Below are positions 52,325 through 60,261 of a stretch of 64,000 nt of DNA, piece by piece. The DNA is from Thermoleophilaceae bacterium. Lineage in GTDB: Bacteria; Actinomycetota; Thermoleophilia; Solirubrobacterales; Thermoleophilaceae. The notes under the pieces are model-generated. The model ran no database searches, was not told the origin of the DNA, and saw nothing but the letters and a program-made list of their open reading frames with translations. Position numbers and translations under genes: made by a program. The DNA lies in the NCBI GenBank assembly GCA_030446485.1, contig JAUJNF010000005.1, positions 1 through 64,000 of the forward strand. Direction: 5' to 3'. Within the stretch, counting starts at the first letter, position 1, and every line of letters starts with the position of its first letter.

Positions 52325-53451
52325 GCCCGGGGGTTGAGGGCCATGGCGCAGAGCCGGCGGCCGCGGTGGCGAGGCACGAGGTCGACCCCGGTTTCTGGAC
52401 CGGGAAGAAGGTGCTCATAACGGGACACACCGGCTTCAAGGGAAGCTGGCTGGCGCTGTGGCTGCAGGCTCTGGGTGCGGAGGTCGTGGGCTTCTCCCGC
52501 GGGCTGCCGACCGAGCCGGCCCTCTTCGAGCTCGGCCGCGTGGGCGACGGGATGGCGTCGGTGTCGGGGGACATCCGCAATTTCGACGCTCTCAGCGCCA
52601 CGGTGCGCAGGCACCGGCCGGAGATCGTCTTCCACCTCGCGGCGCTACCGCTCGTACGCCAGGCGTTCCGGCAGCCGGTCGCGGCGTACGAGACCAACGT
52701 GATGGGCACGGTGCACCTCCTCGAGGCGGTGCGTCAGAGCGAGGGCGTGCGGGCGGTGGTGAACGTGACCACCGACAAGTGCTACGAGAACCGCGAGTGG
52801 GAGTGGGCCTACCGCGAGTACGAGCCGAAGGGGGGCTTCGACCCCTATTCCAGTTCGAAGGCGTGCTCGGAGCTCGTCACCGACGCGTACAGGAAGTCCT
52901 ACTTCACGGGCGAGGGGCCGCTCCTGGCCTCAGCGCGCGCGGGCAACGTGATTGGCGGCGGCGACTGGGCCGAAGACCGCCTGGTGCCCGACATGATGCG
53001 TGCGGCCATGGCCGGGGGCACGGTGCCCATCCGCAACCCCCGCGCGATCCGCCCGTGGCAGCACGTGCTAAACCCGCTGAGTGGCTACCTCCTGCTCGCG
53101 CAGAGCCTGTGGGACACGCCGGCGAGCGCCGACGGGTGGAACTTCGGCCCCGAGGAGCGCGACGCCCAGCCCGTGAGCTGGATCGCCGACCGGCTCATCG
53201 AGTTGTGGGGCGGGGGCTTGCGCTGGGAGACCGATGGCGCTCCCCAGCCGCACGAGGCGCACTACCTCAAGCTCGACTCCTCGCGAGCCCGCCTTCGGCT
53301 TGGTTGGGTGCCGCGCTGGGATCTCGAGGTCGGTTTGCACCACACGATCGATTGGTTTCGCTCCTTCGTCGACGGCGAGGACATGCAGGAAGTAACGCTC
53401 GGCCAGATCCGTGACCATCACCCGATGAGTACCGCGGGCGCTTCGGCCTGA
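52321..53451 (+). CDS. rfbG: CDP-glucose 4,6-dehydratase
   Basis: A 376-residue extended SDR that converts CDP-glucose to CDP-4-keto-6-deoxyglucose, the second step of the CDP-dideoxysugar pathway. It begins with FWTGKKVLITGHTGFKGSWL (NAD-binding), then GDIRNFDAL, FHLAALPLVRQA, NVTTDKCYENREW and the catalytic YSSSK (DPYSSSKACSELV). GNVIGGGDWAEDRLVPD is a family hallmark. The start is GTG 52321, in a 4-bp overlap with rfbF. An in-frame GTG upstream would extend into rfbF. It ends 15 bp from the convergent rfbH stop. Confidence 0.95.
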   Translation: MSPGVEGHGAEPAAAVARHEVDPGFWTGKKVLITGHTGFKGSWLALWLQALGAEVVGFSRGLPTEPALFELGRVGDGMASVSGDIRNFDALSATVRRHRPEIVFHLAALPLVRQAFRQPVAAYETNVMGTVHLLEAVRQSEGVRAVVNVTTDKCYENREWEWAYREYEPKGGFDPYSSSKACSELVTDAYRKSYFTGEGPLLASARAGNVIGGGDWAEDRLVPDMMRAAMAGGTVPIRNPRAIRPWQHVLNPLSGYLLLAQSLWDTPASADGWNFGPEERDAQPVSWIADRLIELWGGGLRWETDGAPQPHEAHYLKLDSSRARLRLGWVPRWDLEVGLHHTIDWFRSFVDGEDMQEVTLGQIRDHHPMSTAGASA

Positions 53452-53466
53452 CCGTGCCGAGGGGCC

Positions 53467-54771
53467 TCAGGCCCGGGCCGGCTGGCGCACGAACGCGGCG
53501 ACCGTCTCCACCATGTAGTCGACCATATGGTCGGTGATCCCCGGGTAGACGCCGATCCAGAACGCTTGATTCATCACCGCGTCAGTGTTGGTCAGGGAGC
53601 CCACGACCCGGTACTCCACATCGGCGTAGGCGGGCTGCTTGGTGAGGTTGCCGGCAAAGACGAGGCGCGTGGCGATGTTGCACTCCTCGAGATGAGTCAC
53701 GAGCTCACGCCGGTCGAAGGGAGCGTCAGGGCGCACGTGGATCGTGAACCCGAACCAGCTCGGATCACTCTTTGGCGTTGGCTCCGGCAGCATCAGCAGG
53801 TCCTCGAACGGCTCGAGACCCTCGCGGAGCCGACGCCAGTTGCGCTTGCGAGCTTCGATGAAGCCGTCGAGCTTTCCTAGCTGAGCCACGCCGACAGCGG
53901 CCTGCATGTCGGTCATCTTCAGGTTGTAGCCAACGTGGGAGTAGATGTACTTGTGGTCGTAGCCGTGAGGAAGTGACCCGAGCTGCCAGTCGAAGCGCTT
54001 GCCGCACGTATTCGACTTCCCTGGCTCGCACCAGCAGTCTCGGCCCCAGTCACGAAAGGACTCGAGCAGGATCTTGTGCCGCCCCTTGTTGGTGAGCACG
54101 ACCCCACCCTCGCCGGTGGTGATGTGGTGCGCCGGGTAGAACGAGACCGTGGCGAGGTCGCCGAAGGTGCCGGTCAGCCGGCCGTCGTAGGTCGAGCCGA
54201 GGGCGTCGCAATTGTCCTCCACGAGCCACAGGTCGTGCTTGCGTGCCAAGGCCGTCACGGCGTCGAGATCGAACGGGTTGCCGAGGGTGTGGGCGATCAT
54301 CACGGCCCTCGTACGCGGGCCGACGGCCGCCTCGAGCGCCGCCACGTCGACGTTCCCGGTGGCCAGCTCGACGTCCACGAACACCGGCGTCAGCCGGTTT
54401 TGAAGGATGGGGTTCACGGTGGTGGGAAAGCCCGCCGCGACGGTGAGGACCTCGTCGCCGGGGCACAGCCGCCGGTCGCCCAGCTTGGAGGAGGTGAGCG
54501 ATGACAGCGCGACCAGGTTGGCCGACGATCCAGAGTTCACGAGCACCGCGTGTCGGAGGCCGATGAACCGCGCGAGCCCGCGCTCGAGCTGCTGCGCGTA
54601 GCGGCCGGTGGTGAGCCAGAAGTCGAGCGAGGCGTCCACCAGATGGACGAGCTCCTCTTCGTCGAACACCTTCCCGGAGACAGGGATCTGCGTCTCGCCC
54701 GGCTCGAACTGCTCACGGCCCCAAGTCTCCGCATGGTGCTCGCGGACCAACTTGAGGATCCGCTCACGCAT
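53467..54771 (-). CDS. rfbH: CDP-4-keto-6-deoxyglucose 3-dehydrase (RfbH/DdhC, Fe-S PMP enzyme)
   Basis: A 434-residue fold-type-I aminotransferase-like enzyme (E1) that removes the C-3 hydroxyl of CDP-4-keto-6-deoxyglucose. The PLP lysine is replaced by histidine in [12 protein letters not shown] (H215/H216), as in true E1 dehydrases. The [2Fe-2S] ligand pattern C-X57-C-X-C-X7-C is exact: C188, C246, C248, C256 (NCDALG, then [12 protein letters not shown]). The enzyme needs an E3 reductase partner (RfbI/DdhD), which is not in the window. ATG 54771 is chosen; the longer frame to 55275 is antisense to SDR coding. It is downstream of the SDR gene (26 bp) on the minus strand and convergent with rfbG. 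Confidence 0.95.
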   Translation of the reverse strand: MRERILKLVREHHAETWGREQFEPGETQIPVSGKVFDEEELVHLVDASLDFWLTTGRYAQQLERGLARFIGLRHAVLVNSGSSANLVALSSLTSSKLGDRRLCPGDEVLTVAAGFPTTVNPILQNRLTPVFVDVELATGNVDVAALEAAVGPRTRAVMIAHTLGNPFDLDAVTALARKHDLWLVEDNCDALGSTYDGRLTGTFGDLATVSFYPAHHITTGEGGVVLTNKGRHKILLESFRDWGRDCWCEPGKSNTCGKRFDWQLGSLPHGYDHKYIYSHVGYNLKMTDMQAAVGVAQLGKLDGFIEARKRNWRRLREGLEPFEDLLMLPEPTPKSDPSWFGFTIHVRPDAPFDRRELVTHLEECNIATRLVFAGNLTKQPAYADVEYRVVGSLTNTDAVMNQAFWIGVYPGITDHMVDYMVETVAAFVRQPARA

Positions 54772-54797
54772 CCCCTGATCTTCGCAGGCCGGCGAGC

Positions 54798-55595
54798 TCA
54801 GATGAACAACGGGACGTAACCGCCGTCTATCGACCATGCCGAGCCCGTCACGAAGCCTGATCGCGCGGAACACAGCATGAGGATCACGGCGGCAATCTCG
54901 TCGTCGGTGCCCAGTCGCCCGATCGGCACCCGGGCGGCCATCGCCTCCAAAGCGTCCTTCCGGGCGCTCCCGGTGGCCGCCGCGTACTGGTCTGCGAGCC
55001 CTCCCTCCCTGGTCCATAGATCGGTGGCCACGGGACCCGGCGCCACGGCGTTCACGCGAACGCCCCGCGGCGCCCAGGCGTCGGCGAACACCCGCGATAG
55101 CGACAGTTGCGCCGTCTTCGTGACCGAGTACGCGGCGTTGTTGAGGCCGGGGCGCTTGCCCGCGGACGAACTGACGTTCACGATCTGCCCTCCTCCCCCA
55201 CTGGCCATGACCGGAGCCGCCGCTCTCATCAGGCGTAGCGGGGCCATCACGTTCAGATCCCACTGCGCCTCCCACTCGTGGTCGGCGAGCTGATCGAGCG
55301 GCCGCGTGGTGCTGGTTCCCGCGTTGTTCACCACGACGTCGAGCCCACCGAAGGCTTGCTCAGCCGCGGCCACCAGCCGGGTTCCCGCGTCCTCGCCGGT
55401 CACGTCGAGAGCCACGGGCAGCGCCTGGCCCCCCGAGGAGGCGCACAGCTCGGCGGCGGCGCTCAGCGCGCCCTCGTCACGCGCGGCGAGGATCACGAAG
55501 GCACCCTCGGCGCAGAGGGCGCGACTCGTCGCGAGCCCGATGCCGCGGCTCGCCCCGGTAACCACGCAGGCCTTCTCGGCGAGGGCGAGGTCCAC
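54798..55595 (-). CDS. Short-chain dehydrogenase/reductase (classical SDR)
   Basis: A 265-residue NAD(P)-dependent reductase. The cofactor motif is GASRGIG (14-20), with NNAGTS, the catalytic serine in VNVSSSAG and YSVTK as the Tyr/Lys pair. The C-terminal [12 protein letters not shown] is typical of FabG-like enzymes. In this cluster it likely reduces a keto group on a CDP-sugar, for example the acetyl ketone added by the ThDP enzyme (YerF-like role) or C-4; this is inference. GAGAGG stands 8 nt before GTG 55595. It is divergent from the ThDP gene (48 bp) and upstream of rfbH. Confidence 0.85.
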   Translation of the reverse strand: MDLALAEKACVVTGASRGIGLATSRALCAEGAFVILAARDEGALSAAAELCASSGGQALPVALDVTGEDAGTRLVAAAEQAFGGLDVVVNNAGTSTTRPLDQLADHEWEAQWDLNVMAPLRLMRAAAPVMASGGGGQIVNVSSSAGKRPGLNNAAYSVTKTAQLSLSRVFADAWAPRGVRVNAVAPGPVATDLWTREGGLADQYAAATGSARKDALEAMAARVPIGRLGTDDEIAAVILMLCSARSGFVTGSAWSIDGGYVPLFI

Positions 55596-55628
55596 GTCCC
55601 GATCCTCTCAGACGAGGTGCTCCGTTGC

Positions 55629-55634
55629 TACGTT
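55629..55634 (+). promoter_or_regulatory. Candidate -10 element for the ThDP enzyme gene
   Basis: TACGTT, 9 nt before ATG 55644, in the 48-bp gap between the divergent SDR and ThDP genes. The short GAGCGAG between them could also act as a weak ribosome site, so leaderless versus short-leader transcription is open. Confidence 0.35.
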
Positions 55635-55643
55635 GAGCGAGTA

Positions 55644-57395
55644 ATGGTCGGCAACGGACACTCTGAGCCGCCGATCAAGGTCACCGACTGGATCGCCGCT
55701 TTCCTCGCGGCGCAGGGTGTGACGCACGTCTACGAGTTGGTGGGCGGGATGATCACCCACCTCATCGACTCGCTGCACCGCCGCGGTGAGATCCAAATCG
55801 TGAGCGTGCGCCACGAGCAGGCCGCCGCCTTCGCGGCCGATGCCGCCGGCCGGATCACCGGCGTTCCCGGCGTGGCCATGGCCACGAGCGGGCCGGGCGC
55901 CACGAACCTCCTCACAGGCATCGGGAGTTGTTACTTCGACTCGGCTCCGGCGGTGTTCATCACAGGACAGGTGAACCGTCACGAGCAGAGAGGAGACCGG
56001 TCCATTCGGCAGCTCGGGTTCCAGGAGACCGACATCGTGGCGATGGCGAGGCCCGTCACCAAGGCGACGTACGCGGTCGACCGGCCGGAGGACGTACCTG
56101 TGGCCATGGAGCAGGCGTTCACGATCGCCACGACGGGTCGGCCAGGGCCCGTGCTCGTGGACATCCCGATGGACGTTCAGGGCTCCGACGTCGCGCGCGC
56201 CGTGCCGCCGCGCCCCTCGCGGACACGTGCGGCAAACGCAGGCGACGAGGCGGTTCAGGCCGCCTTGCGCACGTTGTCAGACGCCGAGCGGCCCCTGATC
56301 CTGGTCGGGAATGGCGTGCGGGCGGCGGGCACCGCCGAGCTCCTGCGGAGCTTCGTGGATCGCGTCGGCGTACCGGTCGTGAACACCCTCCTCGCCGTCG
56401 ACGTCATGCCCTACGAACACCCGCTGAGAATTGGCTTGATCGGTTCCTACGGGAACCGGTGGGCCAATCAGGCGATCGGGCACTCCGATGCGCTCCTCGT
56501 GCTCGGCAGCCGGCTCGACATCCGCCAGACGGGAGCCGACGTCGACGCCTTCAAGGGCGAGCGCACGATCGTCCACGTGGACACCGAGGCGGGGGAACTG
56601 AACAACCGCGTGCCGGGGTGCGTGGCGGTCGAATCGGATCTGAGCCCCTTCCTCGAGCGGGCACTCGCCGCGCTGGGCCCCGCCGCTCCGTCGAGGCGCG
56701 CGCAATGGCTTGCCGAGCTCGGCGAGCTGCGGACGGCATCGCCCGACACCGACGAGCTTCCCGACGTGGCGGGCATCAACCCCAACCGCTTCATGCACGA
56801 GCTCTCCAGGGCCAGCGGGAGCGCCGGCACCTACGTGGCTGACGTCGGGCAGCACCAGCAGTGGGCCGCGCAGTCCCTCGAGCTCGGCGCGCACCAGCGT
56901 TTCCTCACGTCGGGAGGCATGGGTGCCATGGGCTACGCCCTTCCCGCCGCCCTGGGTGCCGCGCTCGCCACGCCGGGGCGTCCGGTGGTGGTGATCGCCG
57001 GAGACGGCAGCTTCCAGCTCAACATCCAGGAGCTCCAGACCCTCGTGCACCTCGACCTCCCCGTGAAGCTCGTGGTCCTCAACAATCGCTGCCACGGGAT
57101 GGTTCGCCAGTTCCAGGAGACCTACTTCAGCGGGCGCTACCAATCCACGCTTTGGGGCTACTCGGCCCCCGCCTTTGGACGCGTGGCAGAGGCGTACGGG
57201 ATCCCCGGGGCAACGGTGGAGCACCCGGAGGACGTTCCCGCGGCACTCGAGGGGCTATGGGCGTCTCCCACCGGCCCCTTCCTCCTCGAGGTCATGATCG
57301 ACACGACGGCCAACGCCTACCCAAAGATGGCCTTCGGGCGGCCGATCACCGAGATGGAACCATTCGCGACGCCGGTTGGCATGGAGGGCACCTAG
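55644..57395 (+). CDS. ThDP-dependent acetolactate-synthase-like enzyme (YerE-like candidate)
   Basis: A 583-residue thiamine-diphosphate enzyme with the three AHAS-family domains. The N-terminal PYR domain has the catalytic Glu in VRHEQAAAFAADAAGR (E58) and TSGPGATNLLTGIG. The middle domain is FAD/DHS-like (GSRLDIRQTGADV). The C-terminal PP domain has the ThDP motif GDGSFQLNIQELQTL to VVLNN (about 453-480). Housekeeping AHAS is unlikely: no regulatory subunit gene is present and the neighbours are CDP-sugar genes. By analogy with YerE it may add an acetyl unit from pyruvate to C-4 of a CDP-3,6-dideoxy-4-keto sugar. ATG 55644 is chosen; the earlier frame is antisense to the SDR. The stop overlaps the convergent GT2 by 4 bp. 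Confidence 0.82.
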   Translation: MVGNGHSEPPIKVTDWIAAFLAAQGVTHVYELVGGMITHLIDSLHRRGEIQIVSVRHEQAAAFAADAAGRITGVPGVAMATSGPGATNLLTGIGSCYFDSAPAVFITGQVNRHEQRGDRSIRQLGFQETDIVAMARPVTKATYAVDRPEDVPVAMEQAFTIATTGRPGPVLVDIPMDVQGSDVARAVPPRPSRTRAANAGDEAVQAALRTLSDAERPLILVGNGVRAAGTAELLRSFVDRVGVPVVNTLLAVDVMPYEHPLRIGLIGSYGNRWANQAIGHSDALLVLGSRLDIRQTGADVDAFKGERTIVHVDTEAGELNNRVPGCVAVESDLSPFLERALAALGPAAPSRRAQWLAELGELRTASPDTDELPDVAGINPNRFMHELSRASGSAGTYVADVGQHQQWAAQSLELGAHQRFLTSGGMGAMGYALPAALGAALATPGRPVVVIAGDGSFQLNIQELQTLVHLDLPVKLVVLNNRCHGMVRQFQETYFSGRYQSTLWGYSAPAFGRVAEAYGIPGATVEHPEDVPAALEGLWASPTGPFLLEVMIDTTANAYPKMAFGRPITEMEPFATPVGMEGT

Positions 57396-58441
57396 ACCTT
57401 CGGCGAAGTGAGCGGGGCTCGTCGAAGCCTTTCCCTGAGAGCTCGAGCCGGCCGTACGAGTGGGTACGGCACCAACAGGACGGGCAAGCTGCCGCGCCAG
57501 AAGTCTCGCAGCCAGTAGAACTCGCGCGTCATGCTGGCAAGAAGCAGCAGGTCACCACTGAGGCTGTGGTTCGGCTGAGCTTTGTAGTACCTGATGCTGC
57601 GGGCGTCGACTCCGTAGAAGTAGGCCCGCCGCATCACCGCCTTCCAAAGAGGGCTGTTTCGGCCGAACAGCTCGCCCCATACCTTTGCTCGTTGACGTAC
57701 GACCATGATCTGGTACTTGTCGAACCGGTGACTGGAGTCGGATTCCAACGAGGTGGTGCCCACTGTTTTTCGGACCACTTGGTGCGGGTACCAGAGCCAG
57801 GCCGGATCCCTCTTGATCATTCGTCCGAGGATTGCGACGTGGGGGAAGTTCTGCGCACGAGCCAGGCCCTCGGGGCCCAGTGCGGCCACCGCGGCGAGAA
57901 AGCGATCCCGGTGCACGATCTGCGCGGACATGTAGTCCTGGAGGAACGCGCAGTTGCGGAACGCTTCCTCTGCTGACAGGTAGACATGCTCCGTCTCGGG
58001 CTCAGACGGCAAGGCGCCGGGCGGGTCGGACCAACCGTTCTCGAGGTCCTCATGATCGACGATGGACCGATTGAGCGTGGCGCCGGTGACACCCGGGTGA
58101 CGGCTGATCAGCTCGACCACGCCACGGAGGCCGCCGTCTGCGATGGCGTCGTCGGACCCAAACAGCCAGCAATGGTCGGCGGTTGCCATCTCGACTACGG
58201 CGACGAGGTTCTCCGTGAAGCCGCGGTCGACGGTCGTTCGTCGGTAAGCGACCCGATCGCCCAGCCGCTCGTGGAAGCCCCCCACGACCGCAGCCGTCCT
58301 GTCTTGCGACGCGTTGTCGCTCACGCAGATCTCAACCTCGTCACGCAAGTCGTGAGAGAGTTGTGACAGGATGCTGTCAAGGGCCACCTGTAGTTCGGCG
58401 GCCCTGCCGTGATGGGTGGGGATGCATATAGAGAGCAGCAC
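57392..58441 (-). CDS. GT2 glycosyltransferase, abequosyltransferase-like
   Basis: A 349-residue GT2 enzyme. LLSICIPTHHGRAAELQ, ICVSDNASQDRT and HCWLFGSDDAI (GSDD at 95-98) follow the pattern of the RfbV-type dideoxyhexosyl (abequosyl) transferases. The remaining 250 residues are hydrophilic, with a basic, possibly membrane-associated end. Its position next to the CDP-sugar genes suggests it transfers the sugar made there. The start is GTG 58441, with no strong Shine-Dalgarno. It is convergent with the ThDP gene and divergent from the GT2 at 58522. The abequosyl-like label is by motif and context only. Confidence 0.78.
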   Translation of the reverse strand: MLLSICIPTHHGRAAELQVALDSILSQLSHDLRDEVEICVSDNASQDRTAAVVGGFHERLGDRVAYRRTTVDRGFTENLVAVVEMATADHCWLFGSDDAIADGGLRGVVELISRHPGVTGATLNRSIVDHEDLENGWSDPPGALPSEPETEHVYLSAEEAFRNCAFLQDYMSAQIVHRDRFLAAVAALGPEGLARAQNFPHVAILGRMIKRDPAWLWYPHQVVRKTVGTTSLESDSSHRFDKYQIMVVRQRAKVWGELFGRNSPLWKAVMRRAYFYGVDARSIRYYKAQPNHSLSGDLLLLASMTREFYWLRDFWRGSLPVLLVPYPLVRPARALRERLRRAPLTSPKV

Positions 58442-58521
58442 TCATCGCGCATCTTGGCACCGCTGCGATGAAACCGATCGAGTAGCGTCGAGGCCAAGCC
58501 GCTCACTTGGAGGTGCATCTG

Positions 58522-59361
58522 GTGGACCTGAGGACTTGCGCGATCATCGCCAGGACACCCGACGGACGCTCACTCGCGGGCTGCGTAGCAGCACTTGGCG
58601 AGCAGACGCACCCTGTCGATGAGATACTGGTGGTTGACAGCTTGGCCGGGGGAAGTGCGGGATCCCCTGTCGAGGCTGCTCCCCCCGGCGTCACCCTGCT
58701 GGCGCATGAGGGCGACCACGGCCCGGCCGGCCGGTTTCACGAGGGAATGAAGCAGGCCTACGAGGCAGGCTTCGATTGGCTCTGGCTACTAGACGATGAC
58801 GTCGTGCCCGAGCCCGCAGCGCTCGCGAGCCTATTCGAGGCCTCCACGGCGGTCCCGGAGCTTCCGGAACCGTACCTGCTGGCGAGCAAGGTGCTGGCGC
58901 CGGACGGCCGGCTGCACCCCGATCACGTGCCGTTTCCGGACACGAAGCGCGTGCCCCACGCGGTCCGCTCGGTGAGTGGCGGGCTGCTCCCCCTGCGGGC
59001 GTCCAGCTTCGCGTCGGTGATCATCAGCCGGGCAGCTGTTCGCGACCACGGCCTCCCCGTCAAGAGCTACTTCGACCGCTCCTATGCCCGGGAGTACTCG
59101 GCCAGGCTGCTGCGAGAGGGAATCGGCTTCGTGGTACCTCGGAGCGTGGCGCGCCTGGAACGGGCGCCCGGCGCGGCATCACGAGACGACCTCTACCGCG
59201 ACGTCCGCAACACCGTGTTCATGATGCGCGGCGATGCCTGGATGGGACGCGAGAAGGTGCAGCTCGCAATCGACCTGGCACCCAAGGCGCGGGCCTCGGG
59301 GCTGCGGAGCGCCGCCACGATCGCCCGCGGTCTGGCGGACGGCCTGCGCCGCTCGCCCTGA
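58522..59361 (+). CDS. GT2 family glycosyltransferase
   Basis: A 279-residue GT2 enzyme. The N-terminal CAIIARTPDGRSLAGCVAAL and EILVVDS give the nucleotide-binding fold, HGPAGRFHEGM the middle, and LWLLDDDVVPEP the DDD metal site (91-93). The second half has RAPGAASRDDLYRDVRNTVF, the Arg/Tyr-rich end shared with the convergent gene at 59363 (YYDVRNKLFMLRGDNW) and with galactofuranosyl- or rhamnosyltransferase-like enzymes. GTG 58522 is chosen because GGAGGT lies 7 nt upstream; the TTG at 58507 has none. It ends 1 bp from the convergent gene's stop. The sugar is unknown. Confidence 0.85.
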   Translation: MDLRTCAIIARTPDGRSLAGCVAALGEQTHPVDEILVVDSLAGGSAGSPVEAAPPGVTLLAHEGDHGPAGRFHEGMKQAYEAGFDWLWLLDDDVVPEPAALASLFEASTAVPELPEPYLLASKVLAPDGRLHPDHVPFPDTKRVPHAVRSVSGGLLPLRASSFASVIISRAAVRDHGLPVKSYFDRSYAREYSARLLREGIGFVVPRSVARLERAPGAASRDDLYRDVRNTVFMMRGDAWMGREKVQLAIDLAPKARASGLRSAATIARGLADGLRRSP

Positions 59362-59362
59362 C

Positions 59363-60238
59363 TCAGGTTGGGGACTGCAACAGGCCGTCCCGAGCCCCGC
59401 GCAGGACCGCCCAGACGTTGCGTGGACGGAAGCGGTTGAACACCAGGTAGGCCATGGTCGTGCGGGCGATCATCACCGCGAACCAGAATCGGTCCTTTGA
59501 TGTCCAGTTGTCTCCGCGGAGCATGAAGAGCTTGTTGCGCACGTCGTAGTAGAAACGCACGTCGTTCGACTGGGTGGGGTCGTAGTTGGCCTTGGTCTTG
59601 TGCACCGCGACGCTCTCGGGCACGAGGTACCCGGCCTCGTGCTTGAGCAGCCTCGTGGTCCACTCGATGTCGTCGCCCCAGATGAACCAGTGCTTGATCG
59701 GCACTCCATGGCGCTTCACCGCCTCGTCGCTGACGAGCATGGAGACGTAGGTGCAGGCCGAGAGAGGCAGCAGCTGTCGCTCAAAGGCTTCCAGGAGCTC
59801 GTCCTGGTCCCACCGGGTCCAGGGCCACCCCATGCGGTGAATGTCGCCGTTGGTCCACAGCACCTTGCTGGCCAGGATCGCGGGAGGCGGCAGGTCGCCT
59901 ACGCGTGACAGCCCGCCAAGCATCTTCTCGAGCGCGGTGGGCGTTGGCACCGTGTCGTCATCCATGAGCCAGTACCACCCGAACTCGCCGGTGGCCGACT
60001 GGCGGGTGAGACCGTCGTGGAACCCTCCCGCGCACGCCCAGTTCTCGCCCGTCTCCAGCACCTCGACCTGCGGGTAGTCCGCCCGGAGCATCTCGGCGGT
60101 GTCGTCGGTGGAATTGTTCACCACCATTATCCGCTCCACCGGACGCGTCTGGGCCAGCACGGAATCCAGGCATTCCCTCAGGAGTGGCTGCCGGTTGTAC
60201 GTGACGACCATCGCGCACACGGGATCGGCCTCGCTCAC
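59363..60238 (-). CDS. GT2 family glycosyltransferase (GlfT-like)
   Basis: A 291-residue GT2 enzyme. VCAMVVTYNRQPLLRECLDS, MVVNNSTDDTAE, ENWACAGGFHDG and YWLMDDDTVPTP (DDD at 93-95) followed by HWFIWGDDIEWTTR form the pattern seen in galactofuranosyl-type transferases. The C-terminus has KTKANYDPTQSNDVRFYYDV. It likely adds one residue of the repeat unit at the cytoplasmic side. GTG 60238 is preceded by TAGGCT 8 nt upstream and no Shine-Dalgarno, so a leaderless mRNA is likely. It is divergent from the flippase gene with only 23 bp between start codons. Sugar identity is unproven. Confidence 0.85.
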   Translation of the reverse strand: MSEADPVCAMVVTYNRQPLLRECLDSVLAQTRPVERIMVVNNSTDDTAEMLRADYPQVEVLETGENWACAGGFHDGLTRQSATGEFGWYWLMDDDTVPTPTALEKMLGGLSRVGDLPPPAILASKVLWTNGDIHRMGWPWTRWDQDELLEAFERQLLPLSACTYVSMLVSDEAVKRHGVPIKHWFIWGDDIEWTTRLLKHEAGYLVPESVAVHKTKANYDPTQSNDVRFYYDVRNKLFMLRGDNWTSKDRFWFAVMIARTTMAYLVFNRFRPRNVWAVLRGARDGLLQSPT

Positions 60239-60245
60239 GGCTGAA

Positions 60246-60252
60246 TAGCCTA
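60246..60252. promoter_or_regulatory. Overlapping bidirectional -10 elements
   Basis: The 7-bp TAGCCTA contains TAGCCT on the plus strand (60246-60251), 10 nt before TTG 60262, and TAGGCT on the minus strand (60252-60247), 8 nt before GTG 60238. The 23-bp gap can hold only one such core, so both genes may share a symmetric promoter. Confidence 0.45.
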
Positions 60253-60261
60253 TCCCGCACC

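Noticed and set aside
55644-57395. Housekeeping acetolactate synthase (ilvB)
   Set aside because: No small-subunit or other branched-chain amino-acid gene is nearby and the neighbours are CDP-sugar enzymes; not fully excluded, since motifs alone cannot separate them.
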